Both the position numbers and the translations under genes were made by a program. A stretch of DNA of 64,000 nt from Candidatus Heimdallarchaeota archaeon (lineage in GTDB: Archaea; Asgardarchaeota; Heimdallarchaeia; Hodarchaeales; Hodarchaeaceae). Shown piece after piece: positions 45,071 to 53,635 of this stretch. Under the pieces are notes generated by a model. That model searched no databases and was not told the origin of the DNA. It saw only the letters and a list, made by a program, of their open reading frames with translations. Positions within the stretch are counted from its first letter, which is position 1; the number at the start of each line of letters is the position of its first letter. The stretch lies in contig CP070695.1 in assembly GCA_020353515.1 (NCBI GenBank), positions 4,653,414-4,717,413 of the forward strand, written 5' to 3'.

Positions 45071-45844
45071 GTTTCAGGTGTATCTAATGACGAGGCTTTA
45101 GAAGGGGAAATATCAATATCCTGTACTGTTGATGATGTAGCATTCACAAACATCTCTATCTCAGTTGGGGGTCGGAACTTTTACCCAGACTCCTGGGATT
45201 ATTCAAACGCTGAATTTCTAATTGATACAACAATCGTAAATGATGGTTTTTACACACTATCTGTCTAAGTTAGTGATGAAGTAGGGCATGAAACCGTAGA
45301 GGAATTTGAGATTGCCGTAGATAACGATGAAGCAAGCGTTAGTTCGATAGAACACAGTCCCACAGCTCCCACCCGTGATGATAAAGTGATAATAGCAGTA
45401 ACCATCACTGATGCAGTTGGAATTGATGAATCCTCAGTTACTCTTTACTGGAAACTCGCTTCTGAAGATGAATGGCAAAGTATCCCCATGACTTTGGTTG
45501 ATGAGAGAGGTGATGAGTGGGATTTCGAAGCAGTTATCCCACCCCAAGCACAAGGAGAAGAAATCATATATTATGTGACTGTTAACGACCTCAAAGGCCG
45601 ACTAAGTGAATCTGATGAGGAGCACTATTTTGTAGAGGAAGTTCCTCCTGATGTACTTGGCCCTCTAATTGGACTTGTGGCTATTCTTGGAATTATTGGA
45701 GCGCTTGTTGGATCTGGTATCTTTTTCGGACCGAAATTTCTTAAACCAATCATTCAAAAGCAGTTACAAAAAACTCAAGAAGTGAAAGTCGAGGAAAGAA
45801 AAACCCGAATTGATGATCTTTTTGATTTTGAAATTGAGGACTGA
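45044..45844 (+). pseudogene. Remains of an Ig-like surface protein with C-terminal membrane anchor
   Basis: In one frame the sequence reads as an extracellular beta-sandwich repeat (LQVSGVSNDEALEGEISIS, then NISISVGGRNFYP), continues to YTLSV-stop-VSDEVGHE, and onward to SSIEHSPTAPTRDDKV, ending in a membrane helix (VLGPLIGLVAILGIIGALVG) and a basic cytoplasmic tail. There is a TAA at 45266-45268 within the repeat pattern and a TGA at 45041, and no start or signal peptide. The gene is therefore 5'-truncated and stopped. An intact ATG frame at 45386-45844 could still make the last domain. The left end overlaps the zinc-finger gene. Confidence 0.65.
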
Positions 45845-45960
45845 TATCGAATGTTTTAATCTTCTCAATGGACATCTTTCCTCTCTTCAGACATTCCTCT
45901 ATATTTAAAGTCAGAGTACTTATGTGAGACAAAACAAGACAAAGGGCGAAAAATATCGAA

Positions 45961-47697
45961 ATGGATTCCCAAACCCGACACAGGAAAAATTTAGGCGCTT
46001 TTTATACTCCAACCCATCTAGCGAAATCACTAACACAAGCAGCCCTTAAACAGTTTCTAATTGCACAAATAAACTCTCAAACTAACTCGAAGTTTTCTTC
46101 TCTTGAAGATATCTTGAATACATCCGATTTATTAATTTTAGAGAAATTAAGAAGTACCTTAGAAAATATTAGGATACTTGACGGGTCAGCAGGGGACGGA
46201 GAATTCTTAAAAGCATGTTTGATAGCTATAATACCGCTTAAGGACAAAATTAATGATTTATTGAGCTTAGAAAAAGAAAATCCTGAAGAAGCCTTTTTTA
46301 ACATCATTCAACACAATCTTTTCGGGATGGAAATTGATTCCGAAACTACCTCTAAATGTCATAAAACCCTCGGTACGGTTATTCCCAATCTTAATCTAGC
46401 ATTTGTGAATACAATCTTACATGATAATATCATCACTGGGGACTTTTTAGAGAGTTCACATTCAGATTGGATTAAACTTCCTCCTACTTCAAAAGGGTTT
46501 GATATTATACTTGGTAATCCTCCTTGGGGAGGAAAATTAACTAAAACACAAAGAGATCATTATCAACGTAAGTATAAGCTAAAAAGTCCAAAAAGAAATC
46601 TCAATACTTTCTCGTTATTCGTTTATCAAGCCACTCGTCTGCTTAATCCAGACAATGGGATATTGGCTTATCTTCTTCCTAAAAATGTCACGCGATCCAA
46701 TCAGTATACCAATCTAAGAGAATTTCTTGTTAAGAATTTTAAAATCCTTTCTATCAATTTTCATGGACTTTTTCAAGATGTCACCCAGGAATTTATAACG
46801 ATAATTGGTTTACATAATAATGAAATTCCTCCAGAACACTTTGTTGTTATTGATGGTAAAACACATGTTCCTCAAACCTCTTATTTAACAAATATAGATT
46901 ATATCTTTTCTAAGGATTTTGATCCACAATCCACCAAATTAATCCAGCTTATCAATAAAAATTCTACCGCTTTGGACCATTTTCTGACAATTCGAAGAGG
47001 AGAAGAACTTTCTAAACGAGGTGGAATCATGTTTTGCCCCAATTGTACAGAATGGGTCCCGTTATCAAGTAGAAAACCTAGTATAATTTGTTCGATTTGT
47101 AAACAACCACTATCTCAAGGTGACTTAAAAACGAAATTTTTGATATCTAATGAACCTACGTCTCATCACACTCAACCTATTTTGACAGGAGACGATTTTG
47201 AAGCTTTTTTAATTCCTGCTACTCATTTCATTAATCCTACATTTAAATTTAGATCCAAGAAAAATCCCTCTATCTATACTTCACCCAAGATTGTAATTCA
47301 AAAAATCAAGCCTTATCTCTGTGCTGCATATGAGTCAAATAGTTATTGGACTACTCAAAATGTCTATAATTTGACGTTAAAACCTGAATACAGTGATAGC
47401 CCTGATTTACTATTCTTCTTTCTTTCCGTTCTCAATTCTTCTCTCTACCAATGGTTTTATGAGACTCAATTCAACTTAGGTTCAAGATACACAAATGCGA
47501 TATCAATTCACAATCTTAAACGTCTTCCACTCAAGAATCCTGATTTTTCTGATCCTTTGTACCACCAAATTGTGCAATTAGCTAAGAAAATTTCAAAAGG
47601 TCAATCCACAGAAGAAGATTCAATTCTGCAGCTTAACAAATTGATTCTTCGTTATTACGAGATAAGTGAGACCCTTCCGTTCTCTGATCTTCAATAG
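45961..47697 (+). CDS. Eco57I/TaqI-like adenine-specific DNA methyltransferase
   Basis: 578 residues. N-terminal GAFYTPTHLAKSL is the start of the N6-adenine type IIG/Eco57I methylase fold. SAM motif I is ILDGSAGDGEFLKA (about 74-87), with GMEID after it, and the catalytic motif IV is ILGNPPWGG (about 182). The C-terminal half looks like a TaqI-type target recognition domain interrupted by a zinc ribbon (CPNCTEWV, then CSICKQPL). No endonuclease domain (PD-(D/E)XK) was seen, and no REase gene is adjacent. It is therefore probably an orphan methylase. Confidence 0.82.
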   Translation: MDSQTRHRKNLGAFYTPTHLAKSLTQAALKQFLIAQINSQTNSKFSSLEDILNTSDLLILEKLRSTLENIRILDGSAGDGEFLKACLIAIIPLKDKINDLLSLEKENPEEAFFNIIQHNLFGMEIDSETTSKCHKTLGTVIPNLNLAFVNTILHDNIITGDFLESSHSDWIKLPPTSKGFDIILGNPPWGGKLTKTQRDHYQRKYKLKSPKRNLNTFSLFVYQATRLLNPDNGILAYLLPKNVTRSNQYTNLREFLVKNFKILSINFHGLFQDVTQEFITIIGLHNNEIPPEHFVVIDGKTHVPQTSYLTNIDYIFSKDFDPQSTKLIQLINKNSTALDHFLTIRRGEELSKRGGIMFCPNCTEWVPLSSRKPSIICSICKQPLSQGDLKTKFLISNEPTSHHTQPILTGDDFEAFLIPATHFINPTFKFRSKKNPSIYTSPKIVIQKIKPYLCAAYESNSYWTTQNVYNLTLKPEYSDSPDLLFFFLSVLNSSLYQWFYETQFNLGSRYTNAISIHNLKRLPLKNPDFSDPLYHQIVQLAKKISKGQSTEEDSILQLNKLILRYYEISETLPFSDLQ

Positions 47698-47713
47698 AAC
47701 ATTTAACAGAAAT

Positions 47714-48046
47714 TCATTCTTCTTTCGTTTTATACCTCTCTGGTTCTGCAAAAAAGTCAAGCGCACGAAAATAGGTATGGAATTCGGCTTGATGAATAAC
47801 TCCCTCAGGTATATAATAGCTATCTCCCTTCTGATATTTCTTGGTTTCCTCTCCTATTGTCAAAGACATCTCTCCTTCTATAACTATCCCCCACTGGGCA
47901 GAATGGTTATGTGGGGGGAGATTTCCTGGTTCTATCTCAAAAAAAGCGATTTGAAAATCTTCTCCTTGAGCAATCCAACCTTTAACACCTTCTAAAGGAA
48001 TAATTGCTTCTGGAAGAGATGTAATAATTTCTGGAAATTTTACCAC
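47714..48046 (-). CDS. Small cupin-domain protein
   Basis: 110 residues, a single beta-barrel cupin. Motif 1 is PPHNHSAQWGIVIEGEMSLTI, with His, His and Glu ligands (the first family His is replaced by spacing HNHS), and motif 2 is GDSYYIPEGVIHQAEF. It is likely to bind one divalent metal; the substrate is unknown. The thioredoxin reductase gene lies 40 bases upstream on the same strand, so the pair may be co-transcribed. Confidence 0.8.
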   Translation of the reverse strand: MVKFPEIITSLPEAIIPLEGVKGWIAQGEDFQIAFFEIEPGNLPPHNHSAQWGIVIEGEMSLTIGEETKKYQKGDSYYIPEGVIHQAEFHTYFRALDFFAEPERYKTKEE

Positions 48047-48086
48047 TTGACTCTCCTCGTGTATTTCTTTAAGGTAACACAGTTGT

Positions 48087-49028
48087 TTATTCTGTTTTAC
48101 TCATTCTAATTTTTCTTTTAATATAATAACCTGCTTTCTGTGCTGCAACGATACCCTCTCCGACTGCCGTTCCAATTTGCTTAATACCACCTGTAACATC
48201 CCCAGCAGCATATATACCCTCAATATTTGTTTCTTGATTGTTATTAACAATTATACTACCAGAAGGATCTGTTTTTACTCCAATTAGTGTTGCGAGTTTA
48301 AAGGGGTCTTCCCCTATAGCGACAAAGAGTGCTTTTACCCGAATTTCGGAAGTCTCATCAGTGTTTTGATTTCTAATGACTAGTTTTCGTATGCTTTCAT
48401 GTTTAGTAATAACTTCATCAATCTTGCTGTTGAACATTGGTACAACTTCGTTATGCGACAAGACTTGGTTGGCAAGAGCATCATCAACATCGAGTTTTTC
48501 TTCTTCATGAATCAGAAAAACCTTTCGAGCAACGCCAGCTAAGTAGATTGCATCATGAGCAGCAGTGTTTCCACCGCCAACAAGACCAACAACTTTTCCT
48601 CGGTGTAATGGTGCATCACACATAGCACAGTAGGATAATCCTGTCCCTTCTAGTTCCCTTTCATTTGGTAATCCGAGTTTTCGACGCTTAGATCCTGTAG
48701 CGATAATTATAGCTTTTGTTTTCCAGCGATCCTTTGAAGTATTGACGATCATCTCTGCTTTGTCAATTGTTGTTACAGTATCAAGTATAATATTAGCTCC
48801 ACAATGCTCTGCTTGAGCTTTCATCTTATCCATTAATTCTGGCCCAGTTATCGATACAAATCCCGGATAATTTGCTATCTCTTTTGCTGTTAAAGCAACA
48901 CCCCCTACGGCCTCAGCTTCAAAGACAACTGTGTTTAGACCCATTCTAACCGCATATATTGCTGCAGTTAGTCCAGCTGGGCCTCCTCCGACTATTACCA
49001 AATCAGTTTCTTGAACCATCGTGATCAT
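48087..49028 (-). CDS. trxB: Thioredoxin reductase-like flavoprotein
   Basis: 313 residues of the low-molecular-weight TrxR family. The FAD loop is IVGGGPAGLTAAIYA near residue 12, the redox-active pair is CAMC (about 133-136; CATC is usual), the second dinucleotide loop is GLVGGGNTAAHDA, and the closing FAD motif is IYAAGDVTGG. The stretch after the second loop reads FLIHEEEKLDVDD instead of the HRRxxxRA that binds the NADPH 2'-phosphate, so NADPH is probably not the main donor. ATG 49028 or 49019 are possible starts. Upstream of a cupin gene. Confidence 0.88.
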   Translation of the reverse strand: MITMVQETDLVIVGGGPAGLTAAIYAVRMGLNTVVFEAEAVGGVALTAKEIANYPGFVSITGPELMDKMKAQAEHCGANIILDTVTTIDKAEMIVNTSKDRWKTKAIIIATGSKRRKLGLPNERELEGTGLSYCAMCDAPLHRGKVVGLVGGGNTAAHDAIYLAGVARKVFLIHEEEKLDVDDALANQVLSHNEVVPMFNSKIDEVITKHESIRKLVIRNQNTDETSEIRVKALFVAIGEDPFKLATLIGVKTDPSGSIIVNNNQETNIEGIYAAGDVTGGIKQIGTAVGEGIVAAQKAGYYIKRKIRMSKTE

Positions 49029-49159
49029 TATTCCATTTAACTATTACAGTTTAATAACATATACTTAATCAAGAAAAAAAAAACCACTTGACAGTGAAAA
49101 TCTGTAAATCAATAAAACTTTTGTTCTAAATCATTCATCGATTATTCTGTAAATTCAAA

Positions 49160-49936
49160 TTATTCTTGTAAAAACCTTTCTAAAGTGGATTGTTTTTTTG
49201 AAGGGGTAACAAGTTTTCCGAATCGTGCTTTCTGCTGGATAATTTCTTTGTATTCTTCTCTAATTTCAAATCCTACTACGTCTCGGCCTGTTTGACGTGC
49301 TGCTAATATCGTACCACCACTTCCTGAAAAAACATCACCCACAAGATCACCAGGTGAGCTAGAGGTGAGAACTAATTTTTCTAAAAGAACAATTGGTAAT
49401 TGACACGGATGTCCTTTAATTCGGTGAGGATCATTACCCCGATTATACTCTGGCCAGAAGAATACGTCTTCATCATAATGTTTCTGCTTATAGAACTGAT
49501 AATTCTTCTTATTTTTAACCAATAGAAGGATATGATAATGACTTGTAACGAATCGTCTCTTTGTATACACCCCCCACGAAAAATACCATATTGCATGGTT
49601 TAACACATGGAATTTTGATTCATCGATGGCATTCAAGATAAATTGTAAATTAGTCCATCCTGAAATAATATAAAGACTCCCATTTTCTGTTAAAGCTTCA
49701 TGACAAGATTCAATCCATGCTTTAGAAAACTGGAAATATGATTCTGGAGTGAATTTGTCTTCATATAAATCATAATCATCAGCTCCATACTCATGACTAG
49801 ATTTATTAAACGCAATTCCGAATGGAGGATCAGCAATGATTAAATCAAAGAGTCGTTCTCTTGCTTTCCATGGTAATGTTTCAAGTACATCTCCAATTAT
49901 GAGTTCGTATTTTGATTCACTTATCATTTCGAACAC
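49160..49936 (-). CDS. DNA methyltransferase, beta class (N4-cytosine or N6-adenine)
   Basis: 258 residues. Motif IV IIADPPFGIAF comes first (about 36), then a target-recognition-like middle, then motif I VGDVFSGSGGTILAA with GFEI near the C-terminus, i.e. the order IV-TRD-I of the beta class. DPPF as catalytic motif fits either N6-adenine or N4-cytosine. Its ATG follows the stop of the 710-residue methylase by one base, so both are made from one message. No cognate endonuclease was seen. Confidence 0.86.
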   Translation of the reverse strand: MFEMISESKYELIIGDVLETLPWKARERLFDLIIADPPFGIAFNKSSHEYGADDYDLYEDKFTPESYFQFSKAWIESCHEALTENGSLYIISGWTNLQFILNAIDESKFHVLNHAIWYFSWGVYTKRRFVTSHYHILLLVKNKKNYQFYKQKHYDEDVFFWPEYNRGNDPHRIKGHPCQLPIVLLEKLVLTSSSPGDLVGDVFSGSGGTILAARQTGRDVVGFEIREEYKEIIQQKARFGKLVTPSKKQSTLERFLQE

Positions 49937-49937
49937 G

Positions 49938-52070
49938 TTAAGATGATGGAGCGACTAGGTCATAACACGATTCCCAAACCTCTTGTTGAGGTAGAAGATT
50001 CCCTGAATGTGTAACAACCTGATATTTAGAATCCATTTCGAGAAGTATTCCTGAATAAATTGCTAAGTAATCAAAATCTTTAACTACAATATCTGCTTTT
50101 CTGAATGTTTCAAGCCGTTCTTTGTACTGCTGTTCAAAAATATTCATGAATTCATCCAAAATAATGTGTTGGTGTTGCTTTTGAATCTTAATACGACAAA
50201 CGACAACTAAATCAAAAGCGATGGCTCTCTTTTTTTGAATGTTTAGGACATTACGAGCTTCACTCGGAATTGGATGTGTTTTAACTACCTGAAATCCAGA
50301 TCTTAAAATAACATCAGCTAGTTTGAGCCATATTCGTTTATCAGAGTGATGAAAGGTAAAAACTAATAAACCGCTAGGCTTAAGCTTCGATTTTATAACA
50401 CTAAATATCTCAACTAGTTTATCGTAGTAGTTTAAGAGCCGATCAGGACTAACAATAGCTTCATCTTCCTTCGGTGTTTCTTCTGCTACAAACCATTTGT
50501 ATTTATCTTTAAGAACTAAACGTAACCATACATAGAAAAAATCTGATAATTCTGAATAGTTTATATTATCAGCATAGGGAGGATCTGAAATGATGAGATC
50601 AATAGATAATGGAAGATCTTTGATATCTTCCGAGTCTTGGCAAAGTAATAATAATTTTTTATCAATTGATGGAAACTCTTTAGAATATTCAGAAATAGCT
50701 TTTCCATCAATTTTTCCTGAGAAAAATTTCTGTTTGACTGATCTTCCTGTTGATGAAAGACTTCGTTGATAGTTAAAAGGAGTAAGATTATATTCTTTTC
50801 CCTTCAACAGGCGACTAAGACATTTTTTCCAAGTCCCTCTTCCATATTTTGTTCCCCAAACATTATTCTCAGCAAATGTGGAGAGAGGATGAAAGTCGTG
50901 TCGGGCAAAAATCCCCTCTACTTTCTGACCTTTAGGAGAATACCTTGTAAAGACATTATTATGATTTAGAAGATTTATAAATGCCGCTAAGAACATCTCT
51001 TGATAACGAGAATCAGGAATCTCATGAATATATTGGAGGATCAATGTGAGAGTTAATAATTGACGTTCATTAAATAAATCAACCCATTTTTTGTAATTAT
51101 GGTTATGAAGGGTCTTTGTTGCTACTCCAAATGGAACCGATTCTCTTGGCCACTGAAATTTAACTGAAGAACGTATCCAATACTCTTTTGCAGCATTAAA
51201 TAGATCAAGATCAGAATTAGAAATCCCTTTTATGAATTTGAATCTGGTGGTTTTGAGAGGCGAGTCTTGATCATTTGCACAATTTTCACAAAAACCTTCG
51301 ATAGCGTATAATTTACTTTTTAAAATTTGTTGATTATTCTTTAGAGCGTCAAGTATATTGGTTGTGTCACCACACTTCGAACATTTACAGGAATTCCGTC
51401 CAATCCGATTCCCCATTAGTGGATTGAATTTAAATTGGCATTGTGGGCATTTTAGTGACGTTGGAATAGAACCTAAGTGATTAAAAACAGTAACACATGA
51501 AGGACATAATATAGAGGAAATTTCACCTTTTATGGCAACTAAGAAATCTCGAAATAGAGAAATCTGGTTATTACATGTCAAACAGGGAACCAATTTAACC
51601 CAATGTGCATATATGATGTCAGCTTGGTGGTTACATATTGGACATTTAGTTATGTACCATTTTTTGATTTGAGGTTTAATCTTCTTTTCGCAGTCTTGAA
51701 TCCATTGTTGAAGTTCCTTTAAATTCACTAGTTCAGCTTCTGTTTTTGTAATAAACCATGCAACAGGGTTAATATCTATACCAATACAATTTAAACCTAG
51801 ACGTAAACTTTCGATGACAGTAGTCCCTCCTCCCACAAAAGGATCGATCACAGTAACATTGGAAAAGTCGTGATCGTCATAGAAGTTTGCCATAAGGTCT
51901 GCAGACGGGGGTAATAACGCTCCCAAAAGTAAGGCTCGAAAAGTAGAGGAGGACCGTCTAGCAAACCATTTTGAAATTTGATAAATTGGTTTATAACTAC
52001 TTCTTTCGGGGATAGCTAGTTTGCTAACCTCATAAATAGGAAATCTTTGTTCTATCAAACGACTAGTCAT
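49938..52070 (-). CDS. DUF1156/COG1743 DNA methylase with zinc ribbons
   Basis: 710 residues. The N-terminal IEQRFPIYEVSKLAIPERS, then WFARRSSSTFRALLLGALLP, is the DUF1156 signature. SAM motif I is VIDPFVGGGTTVIESLRLGLNCIGIDINP (about 75). A long cysteine-rich insertion has CPIC, CLTC, CPSC, CPQC, CKCSKC and CENC motifs, i.e. three or more zinc ribbons, between residues 145 and 285. Catalytic motif IV is LIISDPPYADNINYSE (about 495). Proteins of this kind occur in phage-defence loci with DUF499 and helicase genes, but none is seen here. It follows a HAD phosphatase (10 bases) and precedes the 258-residue methylase (one base). Confidence 0.85.
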   Translation of the reverse strand: MTSRLIEQRFPIYEVSKLAIPERSSYKPIYQISKWFARRSSSTFRALLLGALLPPSADLMANFYDDHDFSNVTVIDPFVGGGTTVIESLRLGLNCIGIDINPVAWFITKTEAELVNLKELQQWIQDCEKKIKPQIKKWYITKCPICNHQADIIYAHWVKLVPCLTCNNQISLFRDFLVAIKGEISSILCPSCVTVFNHLGSIPTSLKCPQCQFKFNPLMGNRIGRNSCKCSKCGDTTNILDALKNNQQILKSKLYAIEGFCENCANDQDSPLKTTRFKFIKGISNSDLDLFNAAKEYWIRSSVKFQWPRESVPFGVATKTLHNHNYKKWVDLFNERQLLTLTLILQYIHEIPDSRYQEMFLAAFINLLNHNNVFTRYSPKGQKVEGIFARHDFHPLSTFAENNVWGTKYGRGTWKKCLSRLLKGKEYNLTPFNYQRSLSSTGRSVKQKFFSGKIDGKAISEYSKEFPSIDKKLLLLCQDSEDIKDLPLSIDLIISDPPYADNINYSELSDFFYVWLRLVLKDKYKWFVAEETPKEDEAIVSPDRLLNYYDKLVEIFSVIKSKLKPSGLLVFTFHHSDKRIWLKLADVILRSGFQVVKTHPIPSEARNVLNIQKKRAIAFDLVVVCRIKIQKQHQHIILDEFMNIFEQQYKERLETFRKADIVVKDFDYLAIYSGILLEMDSKYQVVTHSGNLLPQQEVWESCYDLVAPSS

Positions 52071-52080
52071 TTAGGTTGAC

Positions 52081-52716
52081 CTATTGCTTAGACACGAAAT
52101 GCATTAGCTCTTCTGGAGTTTTAAAGATATAATCTGGTTGACTTGCAATAAGTTTTGATTCTTCAATGGTTCCCCAAAGGGCAGCAGCAGTTTTTATTCC
52201 AGCAGCTTTTCCAGCTATTACATCTAGAGGGCTATCCCCAATAAACAAAATTTCAGCTTTATTTAAGTTTAAAACGCTTATTATACGAAATAACGCGTCT
52301 GGATAAGGTTTTGAACGTTCTACATCATTTCCAGTTAGTACCATATCAAAAATTTGAGTAATTCCGAGTTTTTCTAAGGTCATTTGCATTGTTTTTCTTG
52401 ATTTCCCAGTAAAAATTGTTAAGTGCTGAACATGCTCTTTCATGTCATTTAATTGATCAATAGAAAAAAAACCTTTGGTAGGATGGATTGTATTATACTG
52501 ATATAAGAATTCATTCCAAGCAGGGGTCAAAACATTAGAGGGAAAAACATTTTTGAATATTTCATCACCAGGAGGTCCCCATAAAGAAATTACATCCTGT
52601 TTACTCATTTTTTTACCAAGATACTTCAAAACTACCTCTTGAAATAATCGAATAATGAGATTGGCGTTATCAACAAGTGTACCGTCCACATCAAAAACCA
52701 GACAGCTAAGTTTCAT
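52081..52716 (-). CDS. HAD-superfamily phosphatase (phosphoglycolate phosphatase-like)
   Basis: 211 residues. The catalytic loop DVDGTLVDN (residues about 9-17) supplies the nucleophile and acid Asp. It is followed by a helical cap, the conserved Ser/Thr in IFTGKSRKTM, Lys in SKPYPD, and Asp pair in FIGDSPLDV. This is the small type-1 HAD layout of phosphoglycolate phosphatase/Gph. Its true substrate is unknown. It is the first gene of the minus-strand set with the DUF1156 methylase (10 bases apart) and is divergent from the third methylase. Confidence 0.87.
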   Translation of the reverse strand: MKLSCLVFDVDGTLVDNANLIIRLFQEVVLKYLGKKMSKQDVISLWGPPGDEIFKNVFPSNVLTPAWNEFLYQYNTIHPTKGFFSIDQLNDMKEHVQHLTIFTGKSRKTMQMTLEKLGITQIFDMVLTGNDVERSKPYPDALFRIISVLNLNKAEILFIGDSPLDVIAGKAAGIKTAAALWGTIEESKLIASQPDYIFKTPEELMHFVSKQ

Positions 52717-52802
52717 AACAGAAGAACATCCATTAGGAGACTAAAAATAGGATGGTTTAAATATTTTTAAACACGAGCCCAAATGAGTAAAGATGGTTAG
52801 TG

Positions 52803-53603
52803 ATGGGTGACGAACCAAAGATTGACTCCCGAAATAAGCTCAATAGCCTTACTGGACGTCAATGGATCCGTTTCACAAAATCATGGTATATAGCTGATGG
52901 AAAATCAAGTGATATTTCCCATGAAATTGACTTACATCCCGCTTCATTTCCTCCACCAATGATTCGTGAATTCATTGAATTTTTCACAAAACCGGGAGAT
53001 AGTGTCTTGGATCCGTTTTTAGGCACAGGATCAACCTTAGTTGCCTGTGATGAGTGTGGACGACAAGGAATAGGGATAGAACTTTATGAAAAATACGTGA
53101 AGACAGCACGGGCTCGTACAGACCTTCCTATTCATCAAGGTGATTCCCGAGATATTGTGAAAACTCTAATCCAAAATGGAGAGAAATTCTCTCTCTGTAT
53201 CACATCACCTCCATATTGGCGTATATTGAAGAAAAAAAAGGATTATAATCAACAAAAACGTCTTCAAAAGGGATTAGATCTTAAGTATGGGGAACATCCA
53301 AAGGATTTGGGAATGATTGAGGAGCGAGTTACTTTCCTATCAGAACTTGTCATTTTTTTCAAGTTGATCAAAGATTTATTGCTAGAACATGGACATTTAG
53401 TGATCTTTGTCCAAAATATTCGAGATAAGGGGGAAATAAATCCTCTAGCCTTTGAGTTAGCCCTTAAATTAGCAAAAGATTATAAATTCTTAGGGGAACG
53501 CATCTGGCTTCAGAATCAGAAGACTTTACGGCCATATGGGTATCCCTACTCTTTTGTACCGAACATTCACCATCATTACGCCTTAATTTTTCAAAAGCGG
53601 TAA
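52803..53603 (+). CDS. DNA methyltransferase (SPPYW, probably N4-cytosine)
   Basis: 266 residues from ATG 52803 (an in-frame GTG lies directly ahead at 52800). Motif I is VLDPFLGTGSTLVA with GIELYEKY (about 67-95), and motif IV is LCITSPPYWRILK (about 138), so the order is I-IV as in gamma or permuted classes rather than the beta order of its neighbours. SPPY is the usual catalytic motif of N4-cytosine enzymes. N-terminal sequence WIRFTKSWY may help in target contact. No endonuclease partner is visible. An RNase J-like gene follows 32 bases downstream. Confidence 0.83.
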   Translation: MGDEPKIDSRNKLNSLTGRQWIRFTKSWYIADGKSSDISHEIDLHPASFPPPMIREFIEFFTKPGDSVLDPFLGTGSTLVACDECGRQGIGIELYEKYVKTARARTDLPIHQGDSRDIVKTLIQNGEKFSLCITSPPYWRILKKKKDYNQQKRLQKGLDLKYGEHPKDLGMIEERVTFLSELVIFFKLIKDLLLEHGHLVIFVQNIRDKGEINPLAFELALKLAKDYKFLGERIWLQNQKTLRPYGYPYSFVPNIHHHYALIFQKR

Positions 53604-53635
53604 AAGGAGAGAGTTACTATTTACAAAGGAAAGAC

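Noticed and set aside
49938..52070. Complete DUF1156-type phage defence locus
   Set aside because: The methylase is present, but DUF499, DUF3780 and helicase partners are absent within the window.
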